From Urbifossiella limnaea (GTDB lineage: Bacteria; Planctomycetota; Planctomycetia; Gemmatales; Gemmataceae), in contig NZ_CP036273.1 in NCBI RefSeq assembly GCF_007747215.1, positions 4,572,322 through 4,636,321 on the forward strand: a stretch of DNA of 64,000 nt, in the 5' to 3' direction. The first letter of the stretch is position 1, and every line of letters starts with the position of its first letter. Shown piece after piece: positions 42,501 to 51,190 of the stretch. The position numbers were made by a program, and so were the translations under genes. Under the pieces are notes generated by a model. The model was not told the DNA's origin. It ran no database searches and was given only the letters and a program-made list of their open reading frames with translations.

Positions 42501-42810
42501 GGTGCCGCCGGGGCCGCCCGAGAAGACGGCGCAGGACGCGAGCGACGACGGCGACACCGCGGTGTCAGCGAAGAAGAAGCCGGAGGCGAGCGTGGTCGCA
42601 AACCGGCCGCTGCCGGCGCGGCGGGCGAAGCTCGACCTGATCGAGGTGATGCGCGACCTGGCGACCGAGGACCGCGCGTTCGCCGCCGGGGTGCTGCCGC
42701 TGCTGGACGAGTTCCTGCACTCGCGCGGGGCGAGCGAGCGGGCGGCGTGCCTCGTCGCCGTCACCCGCGTCCGCCACCGCCACCCCGAGCTGAAGGCGGT
42801 CGCGCCATGA
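39544..42810 (+). CDS. BRCT-domain protein, first gene of the retron-like operon
   Basis: 1088 aa from GTG 39544 (GGGGG lies about 6 nt upstream; a GTG at 39493 is also possible). The protein is largely helical-repeat-like (VALTLADVRRAWDARDPELP at the start). Near residues 639-720 there is a BRCT domain of the NAD-ligase/RFC type: KASFLFTGKLASMTRDEAEA, VAGSVTKNLHYLVIGDEGSP, ISETRFLQML. BRCT domains bind DNA ends or phospho-peptides. The stop overlaps the next start as ATGA, implying translational coupling. It begins 56 nt after the candidate msr-msd RNA. I know no named family for the whole protein. Confidence 0.85.
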   Translation: MAVALTLADVRRAWDARDPELPRLVARLAAQPDPLPAQPLRDGAVTFDTFRTLGRDYQFRRRPREEQAHQRVELLKALEAPGAEVPLPDRLRLYTVVLDLWAADDPFARSCLFEVIETVPLAYGPWRALKRVFKEAEAKPDTAVYGALAARFDAEAAQHRPGREVSGATLAYLARRAWRFLRRTGVQLPATYPDTAVDLLTRYPADTNWRNTWVANHIFFHDSKKYGRSRFTFGYREYPSPDRIKDRAFGDLWKRSPRPLFTLLERAKADAVRAFAAAGLKADFRAALRDVEPVWVVRLVGVRSAAIDEFVVWLLQNVPTFEQAGFRANGLHAAVLRLLDSPSNAARVYAADYARTHARDLTVPDLVRLANNSHDPVRKLARDLLGERDPRKDVGLAAWGELLDTEHGHAYAAEVIPKAFGAAELTPAWFADRLLTPSEKAFQFVWKLLPKFHAPPALGPAFYFGVLKRFVRDDTDSRRRLHLIAQELTRFDLDTLDRDSLRWLLLAPAGWLVVGAWIDGGKLKPATLGIDFWKALAFHPDYEADPWLAALRASGPEWAAELTFQEVTSGVVLNWMRDVRKFPPLDLGFDWLMKLVARSEPIYHDFAVDTLIRAFAPADFAPQQAAPTAAAPTTVDLQKASFLFTGKLASMTRDEAEAKVKGANGTVAGSVTKNLHYLVIGDEGSPLYGQGKKGSKQVKAEQLNAAGTNIGIISETRFLQMLVGQQVAATADATLAGCERLWELAVAPGPADAPVGKFARLYVRRHHPVIGQQLTDRPVDPGTEVPLAFLTWERVSPLFAETRRSLREFALDLARWEFARWNPDVDALVWMSELPFADVRRFVAQALLAAEATETRAFRLDPAKLEPAAAYRFCEAADPETRALGMELINRVPRFRVPEELFRLTESPDRKVRAFVIRALWAAYRDRGVTAEWKPPTAPTPEVGAKAKKAAAELAATRGDGVPARPPQWPAERPTLAQFLRRVLFEVPPGPPEKTAQDASDDGDTAVSAKKKPEASVVANRPLPARRAKLDLIEVMRDLATEDRAFAAGVLPLLDEFLHSRGASERAACLVAVTRVRHRHPELKAVAP

Positions 42811-45800
42811 CGCCGGAGATGCAGGACCTGATCCGCCGGCGCATCGAGCAGATGCGCGCCATGCTCGCCAACCTGCCGGCGGAGCAGCGGGCGGTGGTGG
42901 AGGCGCAGATCGAGTCGCTGGGGGCGAAGTTCGGCAGCGCCGCGTCGGAGACGGCGGCAGTGCTGTTCGGGAAGCCGAGTGGCGGCACCGGCGAGAAGCA
43001 CCTGACGTACCGCGGGCACTTCCGCGCCGCGGCCGGCGCCGGCGGGGCGCTTGTGTTCGTCACCGAGCACCCCGAGGGGCAGCCGACCGCGCTGTTCCGC
43101 CTCGACGCCGACGCGCTGAACCTGACCGAGCAGCCGCTGCCGTGCGGCGGCGTCGCGCTCGCGGTCGACGGCGATCACGTCTACGTCGCCGGCACCGACC
43201 GCCGCGTCTACGTCGCCGCCGGCGCGACGCCGAAGCCGCTCGCTGGGCCGTTCGACGCGCCGCTCGCCGCGCTCGTCGTCGCGGCCGGCGACCGCCTCGC
43301 GGTGCTGAGCGGCGCGAACCTCCACCTCGTGTCGCGGGCCGACGGTAAGGTTCTCCAGACGCTCGACCTCCCGGACCGCGGGACGTGCCTCGCCGCCGAC
43401 CGCTCCGGGCAGTGGCTCGCCGCCGGCACCGAGAAGGGCACCGTGGTCGTGTTCGACGGCCAGGACCGCGCCGACTTCGAGCGCTCGGACGCCGAGCGGC
43501 TCCACGACGGCGCCGTCACGGCGTTGTTGTTCGAGCCGGACGATCTCCGCTTCTTCTCGGCCGGCGCCGACCACAAGCTCCTCAGCACGCACGCCCGCGG
43601 CCGCCTCGAACCCGAGGACAAGGGACGCGACAACAACCACGAAGACATCGTCACCGCGATGCTCCTCACGCCGACCGGCGACCGCCTGATCACAGGCGCG
43701 CGCGATGCGGCGCTGAAGACGTGGCCGCGCGCCGGCGCCGTCAAGCCGGCCGCGCTCAAGGACGGCGTCGGGAAGGTCGTCGCGCTCGCGGTCGTGACGG
43801 TCTACAACCAGCCGCGCCTGGCCGTGGCCTGCGACGACGACACCATGCGCTTCGTCGAGCTCGACGCCGACGGCCGGTTCGGCGCCGCCGTCGGCCGGGT
43901 GTACGGGGCGGTCGATCGGGCGAAGCACGAGGCCGGGCAGCACGACCCGAAGCGGCGCGAGAAGGCGCTGCGCGACGCCGCGGCGTGGGCCGACGTCGCC
44001 GGCCTCGACCTCATCGCCGCCCGCCTCGACGCCGACGTCGACCACCAGCTGCGGCTGCTGGCCGCGCAACTCCTCGCCGCGTCGCCGAACCCGCGGGCCG
44101 TGGCGCTGCTCGAAGCCGCGGTGCGCCACAAGGACGAGAAGGTCCGCGTCGAGGCGTTCCGCGGGTTGCAGACGCACCTCGGGGCCGACACCCTCAAGCC
44201 GATCGACCTGGCGCTGACGGCCGGCAAGCCGGACGTGGGCGTGCTGGCGGTGGCGGCACTCGGGCCGCTGGCGGCGCGCGACGACCAGGCGCTCGCCCGC
44301 CTCACCGACGCGCTCGACCACGCCGCCTGGGACGTGCGGAAGGCGGCGCTCGCAGCCCTCGAAGCCGTCTTCCCCGCGCCGTCGCCGGAAGCCGGGCTGG
44401 CGGCGCTCGGGTCGAAGCACGGCGACGTACGCGCCGCGGCGCTGGTGCGGTTCTTCGAGCGCGGCCAGCTCGCCGACCCGCGTGCGACCGCCGCCGTCCG
44501 CCGCCGCCTGGAGGACGACGATTCCGGCGTCCGCCGCGTCGCCTTCCTCGTCACCGTGCTCGCGCGGCCGACCCTGGCGCGGGCGCTGCGCGCGGCCGAC
44601 GACGAGCTCCACCGCCAGCTGGCCGAGCTCGACAAGGCCGAGAAGCCGGCTGCGGCCGCCGCCGCGCTCGACGCGGCCGACTACGACGTGCCGCTCCAGG
44701 CGACGGCGGCGCGGGCGGTGGACACCTGCCTCCGCGGGGCGCGGGCGCTGGCGACGCTCGGCGACGCGCGGGCGTTCGGCCTCCTGATCCAGCTCAGCCG
44801 CGAGGAGAGCGCCGCGGCGCGGGTGGACGTGTGCCGGGCGCTCGCCACGCTCAACGACCCGCGGGCCGCGGCGCGGCTCCGGTCGCTTCTCTTCGACCCG
44901 GACACGTCGGTCCGCGACGCCGCGTACACGGCGCTGGCACGGATCGAGGCGGCGGCGCCGCTGGCCGTCGCCGAGTCGGGGCTGACGGCCGCGGCCGAGG
45001 ACGTGCGCCGCCGCGGGCTGCAAACGCTGGTCGAGGTGGTGCGCCGCGACCCGCCGGGCGGCCCGCCCGACGCGGCAACGTCACCCGCGTGGGCGCTGCT
45101 GGCGCGGGCGCTCGACGACGACGCGCCGGCGGTGCGGACGGAGGCGTGGAAGGCGGTGCTGAAGTTCGGCGCCGGCGAGGCCGGGCTCCGCTTCGCCCGC
45201 GGCTCGGCGAACGCCGACGTGCGCCGCGAGGTGCTGACCGAGGCCGCGGCCGCGCCGGACGAGCCGTGGGCGCCGGCGTTCGTCCTCGACTTCTTCAACG
45301 ACCCGGACCCGGCGCTGCGGGCCGAGGCGTTCGCGCATGCGACGCGGAAGACGAAGGAGTTGACGCCACTGTCGGCGGCGCTGGCGTCGCGGTTCGCCGA
45401 CACGCGCCGCGCCGGGATCGACGCGCTGGAGAAGAAGCACTCGAAGCCGGCGCAAGCGTTGCTCGTGTGGGCGCTGGCGGACACCGACCGTGACAACCGG
45501 GTACGAGCCCTCAACATCCTGATCGACGAGGACGCGCGAGACTCGATCGCCGAGGCGCTGTCGGCCGTACATGACGACATTCGGGCCAATGCTGCGGCCG
45601 CACTCGCCCGACAGGGTCACCCGGCCGCCCTCGCCCCGCTGCTGGCGCTGGCCGGCGAGCCAGAGCCCGCAGTGTCGGAGCGCGTGGGGAGGTGGAAGGA
45701 AGTGGTCGAAGCCGCACTCGGCGGGTTGGAGGAACTGGCCGACCCGGCCGCGCTCCCGGTCATCCGCCCACTCCTGGAGAGCAATCACCCGACGATCCGC

Positions 45801-48800
45801 GCAGCGGCGGCCGTGGCCCTCGCGGCAGCGACCCGGCCCGGTACCGCCGACGTACTCCGCGCCGCGATGTCTCACCCCGACACGGTCGTGCGCCACGCGG
45901 CTACGCTCGGGCTGGCGCGGCTCGGAGACGCGTCAGTCGTCGGTCGCCTGCTCGCGTCCGATCTGCCCCCCGGGCCGGTGCTGCGCGCCGCGGTCGCGCT
46001 CGGGACGTCCGGCGAACGTGTCGTGGCGGTGATGCTCGACCACGCGAACGCGACGACACGCACGTCGGCGCTTCTCGTCGAGATGCTGTCAGAGCTCCGC
46101 GGCCAGTCGGGCGACGCGCGCCGCTGCCTGGAGTGTCTCTCGGCGAAGGCGCCGCGGACGCGGCTCGCCGGGGCGCGAGGCTTGGAACTGTACCCCGACC
46201 CGGCGGCTTTCCGCTCATTCGTCGTGGAACTGGTAAACGACCGCGGCGACGAGGAGGCGTGGAAGATCCCGGCCGAGACGGTGGAAACTCTGGCCGCCGT
46301 CCTGGTCGGTGGGTCACCAGCACTCCGCGCCCGCGCGGTCGGTCAGTTCCAGTGGCTCGACCACAAAGAACAGGTGGGATGGAATTACCAGTGGGAGGTG
46401 TTCGCCAAACGCTTCGCTGCCGACATCGCCGCCGCGGAAGTCACCGCGCCGCCGCGGACCGCGTCGCGGCTGAGTGCGGCCGAGGCGAAGGAGCTGGCGT
46501 TCGGCGCGTACATCGGGCTCGTCCGCGAGCAGGGGAGCGCGACGGCGACGCCGGCGGTGGCGCGGGTGCGGCAGACGGCGCTGGCGCGGGTGCTCGCGGT
46601 CGCCGCCGCCGACGCCGCGTACCGCCCGGCCGCGTTCCCGGTGCTGATGCAGGCGCTCGCCGATCCGAACCAGCCGGTCCGCTTCCAGGCGTTCGACCAG
46701 CTACTGGCGCTCGGCTTCGCCCGCACCCGCCTCGGCGCCGAGGCGCTGGAGGCCGGCCACACCGACCTCGGCGTGAAGGGGCTCGAACTCCTCTCCGGAG
46801 GCACCTCGACCGCCGACGGCGACGCGGTACTGGAGCGCGTGCTGCTTACCCGCACCGACGACCTGGCGGCCGAGGCGGCGAAGCTGCTCGCGGCCCGGCG
46901 CGGGCTGGTGCCGGTGGCCGCGGCCGCGCTCGCCGCCGCGCACGACCCGCTGCGCCGGCAGGCGGTGCAGTGGCTCGCCGGCGAGTACGACCAGGCGGCG
47001 GACGCGCGGCAGGCGCTTCGGGCGGCACTCAGGTCGCGCTACCGGTCGGTGCGCGAGGCGGCGGCGTTCGAGCTGGCGGCGAAGCGCGACGCGGCGGCGT
47101 TCGACGCGCTCGTCGCCCTCCTCCGCGACGCCGGCCTCCCCGGCCAGCAGACGCGGCTGATCGAGGCGATCCAGCAGTTGAACGACCCGCGCGCCGCGGC
47201 CGCGTTCCTATACCGGATCGAGACCGACCCCGCCGGCACGGCGCCGGTCTTCGTGCTGTTCACGGCCGCCGGCGCGGCGCGGCGGCCCGAAGTCGCCGAC
47301 CGCCTGTTCGACCTCGCGGCCCGCCGGAAGGAGTGGCGAACCGCGGCGTTCGACGCGCTGCTCGTCACCAGCGGGTTCGACCAGCTGATCGACGACCCGA
47401 GCGACGAGCGGCCGGACCGCACGTGGGAGGAAAAGCAGCACCCGCGCCACCCGGCGCTGCTGGCGCGGCTGCTCGACCGGGCCGTCGCCGCGGGGGCGGA
47501 CGTGTTCGTGGCGAAGCTCCTCCATGCGGCGCGCTGGTGCCGCGGGCCGGAAGTCGATGAGCCGCTCGCACTGCTGACCGCGAACCCCGACCCGGAGCTG
47601 CGGCGCACGGCCGTCGAGGCGCTGGGCTGGCGGTTCAAGCACCGCGGCGCCCCGGCCGAGGCATTACTTCGGGCGTTGAAGCACAAGGACGCGACGACGC
47701 AGTTCCTCGCCGCCGAAGGGCTCGCCCGCGGCGGCCGCGCCGACGGCATCAGCATCCTCCTCTCGGCGATCGAGTACCTCGACGACGTGGGGGAGCGGGC
47801 TCGCGCCGTACTCGCGCTCGGCGAGCTCGGCGACGCACGCGCTCTCGACGTGCTCCTCCGCCTCGCCGGCGAGGACGGCCACGCGCTCCAGGAGCCGGCG
47901 GCGGAGGCGATAGGCCACCTGCGCCGCTCGCCCGACGCGGAGAAGATCGGCCGCCTCCTCGAACGGCTGGCGAAGGGGAGCGGCGGCGTGGCGTTGCGGG
48001 CGCTCGTCGGCCTGCGTTGGTTCGACTCGGCGAGCGGCTGGCAGCTGATCCGCCGGCGCGCGACCGACCGGCAGAACCTCATGGTCCGGCTCGGCGCCGT
48101 CCCGCAGCTCGGCTTCAAGGACGAGCCGGCGAACCGCGACCTCCTCCTGAAGCTGCTGCGAACCGGTCACGAACTCGACGTGTTGCAAGCGGCCTTCCGC
48201 GCCGCCCGCCGCCTGTTCGGCGCCGGCTCGCTGGAGCCGCACTACGCCCTCGTCCAGCACGAGGCGGCGGCGGACGCGCTCGCCGACGCCGACGCGTTCG
48301 GCGAGGACGTGATGGGGGCCGTGACCGAGCGCGGCGACGTGCTCCGCCTCCTCGACATCTTCCCGCGGTGCGGCCCGGAGGTTCAGGCGTCGCTGGAGGC
48401 CAGCCTCCTCTCGCGCGCCGCAATCCCGACGGCGGACGCGCGGGCGGCGCTGGCGAGTACGAACGAAGGCACCGTCCGCCTCGCCGCGCGGCTGCTCGGA
48501 AACGCCGGGGCGCCCGACGCCGCGACGACCGCGGCGCTCGCCGCCGCGCTGACGAAGTGGACGGCGACGTGGGACGAGCGGCGGACGAAGCCGCCCGCCG
48601 GCCCGGTGACGATGTACCCGCCCTACACCACCGTCCGCCCCGACGCGACCGACGAGTCCGTCGCCGCGGCGATGGCACCGACCGCCGACGCGCTCCGCGC
48701 GCTGGTGTGGGCCGCGTGCCGGCTCGGTGCGACGGATCGCGTCGCCGAACTCGCCGTGTCGCGGCCCGACGATCCGCTGTTCCGCCCGGTCCGGCACGAC

Positions 48801-49310
48801 GCCGTGCGGGCGCTCGCGGCGGCCGCGGCGAACGAGGCGGTGCTCGCCGCGATGGACGCGCTCGCCCGCGGCAACGACCCGGTCGTGCGCGAGAGCGCCG
48901 CCGCGGTGCTGACGCGCCACGACCCCGCCCGCGCCGCGGCGCTACTGCAACCGCTTGCGTCCGACCGGCCGAGCTTCACGCGGCTGGTCGCGGGGCGCGG
49001 GCTGCCCGCCGCGGCGGCCTTCGTGCGCGGAGCCGTCGCGCAGGTCCACACGCTTGCGGTGGCGCTGCCGGCGGTGGTCGCGGCGAAGGACGTGGCGGCG
49101 CTCGCGGCGGTGGCGAAGGACCGCAAGAAGCCGGAGGCGGCGCGGCTCGGGGCGATCGAGGGGCTGGGCGTCATGGCGGCGCCGCCCGCCGAGGCGGTGC
49201 TGGCCGAGATGGGGGCGGCCGACGGCGACGACGAGGACGTGCGGAAGGCGGCGTGGCGGGCGCTGCGGCGGTCGAAGCGGGCGCGGCACGCCGCGGAGGC
49301 GACGGCATGA
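42807..49310 (+). CDS. 2167-aa WD40 propeller-HEAT repeat protein
   Basis: ATG 42807 overlaps the upstream stop (ATGA). A short helical start (MTPEMQDLIRRRIEQMRAML) leads to a beta-propeller of WD40-like blades (about 60-400; GQWLAAGTEKGTVVVFDGQD, DAALKTWPRAG). About 1700 residues of HEAT repeats follow (A-x-x-A-L-x-x-L-x-D-P-x-x-x-V-R pattern, e.g. AARLRSLLFDPDTSVRDAAY). Such giant alpha-solenoids usually act as scaffolds or sensors. No enzymatic motif was seen. The frame is open upstream to 41073, but that part is a shadow of the BRCT gene. The stop again overlaps the next start. Confidence 0.9.
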   Translation: MTPEMQDLIRRRIEQMRAMLANLPAEQRAVVEAQIESLGAKFGSAASETAAVLFGKPSGGTGEKHLTYRGHFRAAAGAGGALVFVTEHPEGQPTALFRLDADALNLTEQPLPCGGVALAVDGDHVYVAGTDRRVYVAAGATPKPLAGPFDAPLAALVVAAGDRLAVLSGANLHLVSRADGKVLQTLDLPDRGTCLAADRSGQWLAAGTEKGTVVVFDGQDRADFERSDAERLHDGAVTALLFEPDDLRFFSAGADHKLLSTHARGRLEPEDKGRDNNHEDIVTAMLLTPTGDRLITGARDAALKTWPRAGAVKPAALKDGVGKVVALAVVTVYNQPRLAVACDDDTMRFVELDADGRFGAAVGRVYGAVDRAKHEAGQHDPKRREKALRDAAAWADVAGLDLIAARLDADVDHQLRLLAAQLLAASPNPRAVALLEAAVRHKDEKVRVEAFRGLQTHLGADTLKPIDLALTAGKPDVGVLAVAALGPLAARDDQALARLTDALDHAAWDVRKAALAALEAVFPAPSPEAGLAALGSKHGDVRAAALVRFFERGQLADPRATAAVRRRLEDDDSGVRRVAFLVTVLARPTLARALRAADDELHRQLAELDKAEKPAAAAAALDAADYDVPLQATAARAVDTCLRGARALATLGDARAFGLLIQLSREESAAARVDVCRALATLNDPRAAARLRSLLFDPDTSVRDAAYTALARIEAAAPLAVAESGLTAAAEDVRRRGLQTLVEVVRRDPPGGPPDAATSPAWALLARALDDDAPAVRTEAWKAVLKFGAGEAGLRFARGSANADVRREVLTEAAAAPDEPWAPAFVLDFFNDPDPALRAEAFAHATRKTKELTPLSAALASRFADTRRAGIDALEKKHSKPAQALLVWALADTDRDNRVRALNILIDEDARDSIAEALSAVHDDIRANAAAALARQGHPAALAPLLALAGEPEPAVSERVGRWKEVVEAALGGLEELADPAALPVIRPLLESNHPTIRAAAAVALAAATRPGTADVLRAAMSHPDTVVRHAATLGLARLGDASVVGRLLASDLPPGPVLRAAVALGTSGERVVAVMLDHANATTRTSALLVEMLSELRGQSGDARRCLECLSAKAPRTRLAGARGLELYPDPAAFRSFVVELVNDRGDEEAWKIPAETVETLAAVLVGGSPALRARAVGQFQWLDHKEQVGWNYQWEVFAKRFAADIAAAEVTAPPRTASRLSAAEAKELAFGAYIGLVREQGSATATPAVARVRQTALARVLAVAAADAAYRPAAFPVLMQALADPNQPVRFQAFDQLLALGFARTRLGAEALEAGHTDLGVKGLELLSGGTSTADGDAVLERVLLTRTDDLAAEAAKLLAARRGLVPVAAAALAAAHDPLRRQAVQWLAGEYDQAADARQALRAALRSRYRSVREAAAFELAAKRDAAAFDALVALLRDAGLPGQQTRLIEAIQQLNDPRAAAAFLYRIETDPAGTAPVFVLFTAAGAARRPEVADRLFDLAARRKEWRTAAFDALLVTSGFDQLIDDPSDERPDRTWEEKQHPRHPALLARLLDRAVAAGADVFVAKLLHAARWCRGPEVDEPLALLTANPDPELRRTAVEALGWRFKHRGAPAEALLRALKHKDATTQFLAAEGLARGGRADGISILLSAIEYLDDVGERARAVLALGELGDARALDVLLRLAGEDGHALQEPAAEAIGHLRRSPDAEKIGRLLERLAKGSGGVALRALVGLRWFDSASGWQLIRRRATDRQNLMVRLGAVPQLGFKDEPANRDLLLKLLRTGHELDVLQAAFRAARRLFGAGSLEPHYALVQHEAAADALADADAFGEDVMGAVTERGDVLRLLDIFPRCGPEVQASLEASLLSRAAIPTADARAALASTNEGTVRLAARLLGNAGAPDAATTAALAAALTKWTATWDERRTKPPAGPVTMYPPYTTVRPDATDESVAAAMAPTADALRALVWAACRLGATDRVAELAVSRPDDPLFRPVRHDAVRALAAAAANEAVLAAMDALARGNDPVVRESAAAVLTRHDPARAAALLQPLASDRPSFTRLVAGRGLPAAAAFVRGAVAQVHTLAVALPAVVAAKDVAALAAVAKDRKKPEAARLGAIEGLGVMAAPPAEAVLAEMGAADGDDEDVRKAAWRALRRSKRARHAAEATA

Positions 49311-51154
49311 ACACCACCACCGAAGCGCCGGCCGACGCCGCCGCCACGCCGGCCCACCTCGCCTACGCCGGCGCCAGCCGCGTCGCCACCGCCGGCAACG
49401 CCGCCGACGTGGAGCTGTACGGCAACCTCGGCCGCCCGCCGGTCCGCTTCGCCGCGCACGTCAAGGACCCGCTCCGCTTCCGCGAGGCGCTGTCGGCGCT
49501 GTACGCCGTCGTCGGGTCCGACTACCGCTACGTCCCGAAGGACCGCACCGCGTACCTCGCCTACCTGCGGCTGAAGCGCGACACCGCCGGGCAGAGCGTG
49601 TGGAAGGCGCAGCAGGCGTACTTCGCGTGGCTCCTCCGCAACGACCCGCTCGCCTACTGCATCCTCGACCCCGTCGTCACCGTCCACCCCGACCAGGTGA
49701 TGTTCGAGGTGTTCGGCAAGGACGAGAGCACCTACGCCTGCCTCGCGTTCGACCGGACGGCGTTCGACAACGAGGCCGCCGAGCCGGCGTGCGGGACGAC
49801 AAACATCGACTTCAGCGCGGCGCTGTACGACGGCGTGCAGCGCGTCCGCGGGTACAAGACAACGCGCCTGACGATCGGCGCCGAGGGCGTGGCCGTCGCC
49901 GCGGGCGAGCGCGAGGTGATCGAGAAGCAGATCCGCGTGCCGGACTCGTGGCTCCGCGGCTTCCTCCAGGTGCAGTCGGCGGCGACCCTGCCGTACGACC
50001 ACTGCCGCCTCGCCCCGGTGGACGTGTACAACCTTCTCCGCTCGCTCCGCATGAACGCCGACCAAAAGGGGAAGCGGCGCGGGCTGCGGTTCGAGCTCGT
50101 CCCGGCCGAGCCGCCGCGGCTGATCGTCGAGCCGCGCGAGACGGTGTTGCCGGCGACCGGCGACGTGTTCCGCGGCAAGGCGGCGCGGGTGGTCCGCGTG
50201 TGGGGCCGCCGCCGGCTCATGACCATCCGCCGGCTTATGCCGTTCGTCGAGGGCGTGGACGTGTATCTGCTCGGCAGCGGCCTGCCGAGCTTCTGGGTGT
50301 TCCGCGCCGGTGCGATCACGCTGACCCTCGGCCTCACCGGGTTCACCGGGTCGAACTGGTCGCAGGCGCTCGGCTTCGACCTGCTCCTGCCGCGCAAGAC
50401 GCAGACGCCGGAGGCGCTGACGAAGGTGGTCGGCGCCCTCGCCGACGGGGTGTGGGCGGCGGACGCGAAGGCGATCGCGGCGCGGACCGGGGTGAAGGGC
50501 TCGGCGCTACTCGAAACGCTCCAACTCGGCTGCCAGCAGGGGCAACTGATGTTCGACATCGCGACCGGCAAGTACCGCCTCCGCCCGCTCGCCGCCGGCC
50601 CGCTCGACCTCGCCCGCCTCCAGTTCCGCAACGCGCGCGAGAAGGTGGCGTTCGACCTGATGACCCGGCGCGGCGCGGTGCGGGTCGTCTCCGAGAACCG
50701 CGTCGCCGGCCAGGGGCTGGAACTGACCGGCGAGGTGTCGGTGGCCGAGGACAAGCGAGACTACCGCCCGCAGATGCTCCTCGCCGACGAGGGGCAGGTG
50801 AAGCGGGCGGTGTGCACGTGCGCCGCGTTCCGCAAGCAGGGGCTGAAGGGCGGGCCGTGCGTCCACTTGATCGCTCTGCGGTTGGCCCACGCCGACCGCG
50901 AGGCGAAGCGGGCCGCGACCGACGACGCGGTGACGTTCGAGACGCGGGCGTTCACCCGCCGCGCCGGCGGGGCGGAGACGGTGGTGCAGGTGTCGCTGGA
51001 GCGTCGCCGGCTCCGCCTTCGCTGGGGCGAGGCGGGGAAGCCGATGCGGGTGCAGGCGCTGCGGTTCAACGACGAGGCCGCGGCCCGCGGGGCGTACCTC
51101 GCACGGGTGTCGGAGTTGCAGGCGAAGGGCTACCTGGACGCCGTGGCGGAGTGA
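49307..51154 (+). CDS. SWIM zinc finger protein
   Basis: 615 aa from ATG 49307, overlapping the previous stop (ATGA). Most of the protein is a mixed alpha/beta region I do not recognise (LRFREALSALYAVVGSDYRY; RVWGRRRLMTIRRLMPFVEG). A C-terminal SWIM finger reads C503-x-C505...C518-x-H520 (CTCAAFRKQGLKGGPCVH), then a basic strand-rich tail. SWIM fingers bind nucleic acid or protein. The same type of finger opens the divergent ligase, which ties the two transcription units together by domain content. It ends 36 nt before the reverse transcriptase gene. Confidence 0.9.
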   Translation: MNTTTEAPADAAATPAHLAYAGASRVATAGNAADVELYGNLGRPPVRFAAHVKDPLRFREALSALYAVVGSDYRYVPKDRTAYLAYLRLKRDTAGQSVWKAQQAYFAWLLRNDPLAYCILDPVVTVHPDQVMFEVFGKDESTYACLAFDRTAFDNEAAEPACGTTNIDFSAALYDGVQRVRGYKTTRLTIGAEGVAVAAGEREVIEKQIRVPDSWLRGFLQVQSAATLPYDHCRLAPVDVYNLLRSLRMNADQKGKRRGLRFELVPAEPPRLIVEPRETVLPATGDVFRGKAARVVRVWGRRRLMTIRRLMPFVEGVDVYLLGSGLPSFWVFRAGAITLTLGLTGFTGSNWSQALGFDLLLPRKTQTPEALTKVVGALADGVWAADAKAIAARTGVKGSALLETLQLGCQQGQLMFDIATGKYRLRPLAAGPLDLARLQFRNAREKVAFDLMTRRGAVRVVSENRVAGQGLELTGEVSVAEDKRDYRPQMLLADEGQVKRAVCTCAAFRKQGLKGGPCVHLIALRLAHADREAKRAATDDAVTFETRAFTRRAGGAETVVQVSLERRRLRLRWGEAGKPMRVQALRFNDEAAARGAYLARVSELQAKGYLDAVAE

Positions 51155-51190
51155 GGTCGGGTTCCACCGAGGCGCTTTTCGGACTTGTAC

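Noticed and set aside
41073-42806. Upstream extension of the WD40-HEAT reading frame by 578 codons
   Set aside because: It lies out of frame over the BRCT gene, is Arg/Gly-rich and lacks family features; the ATGA start at 42807 is the credible one.
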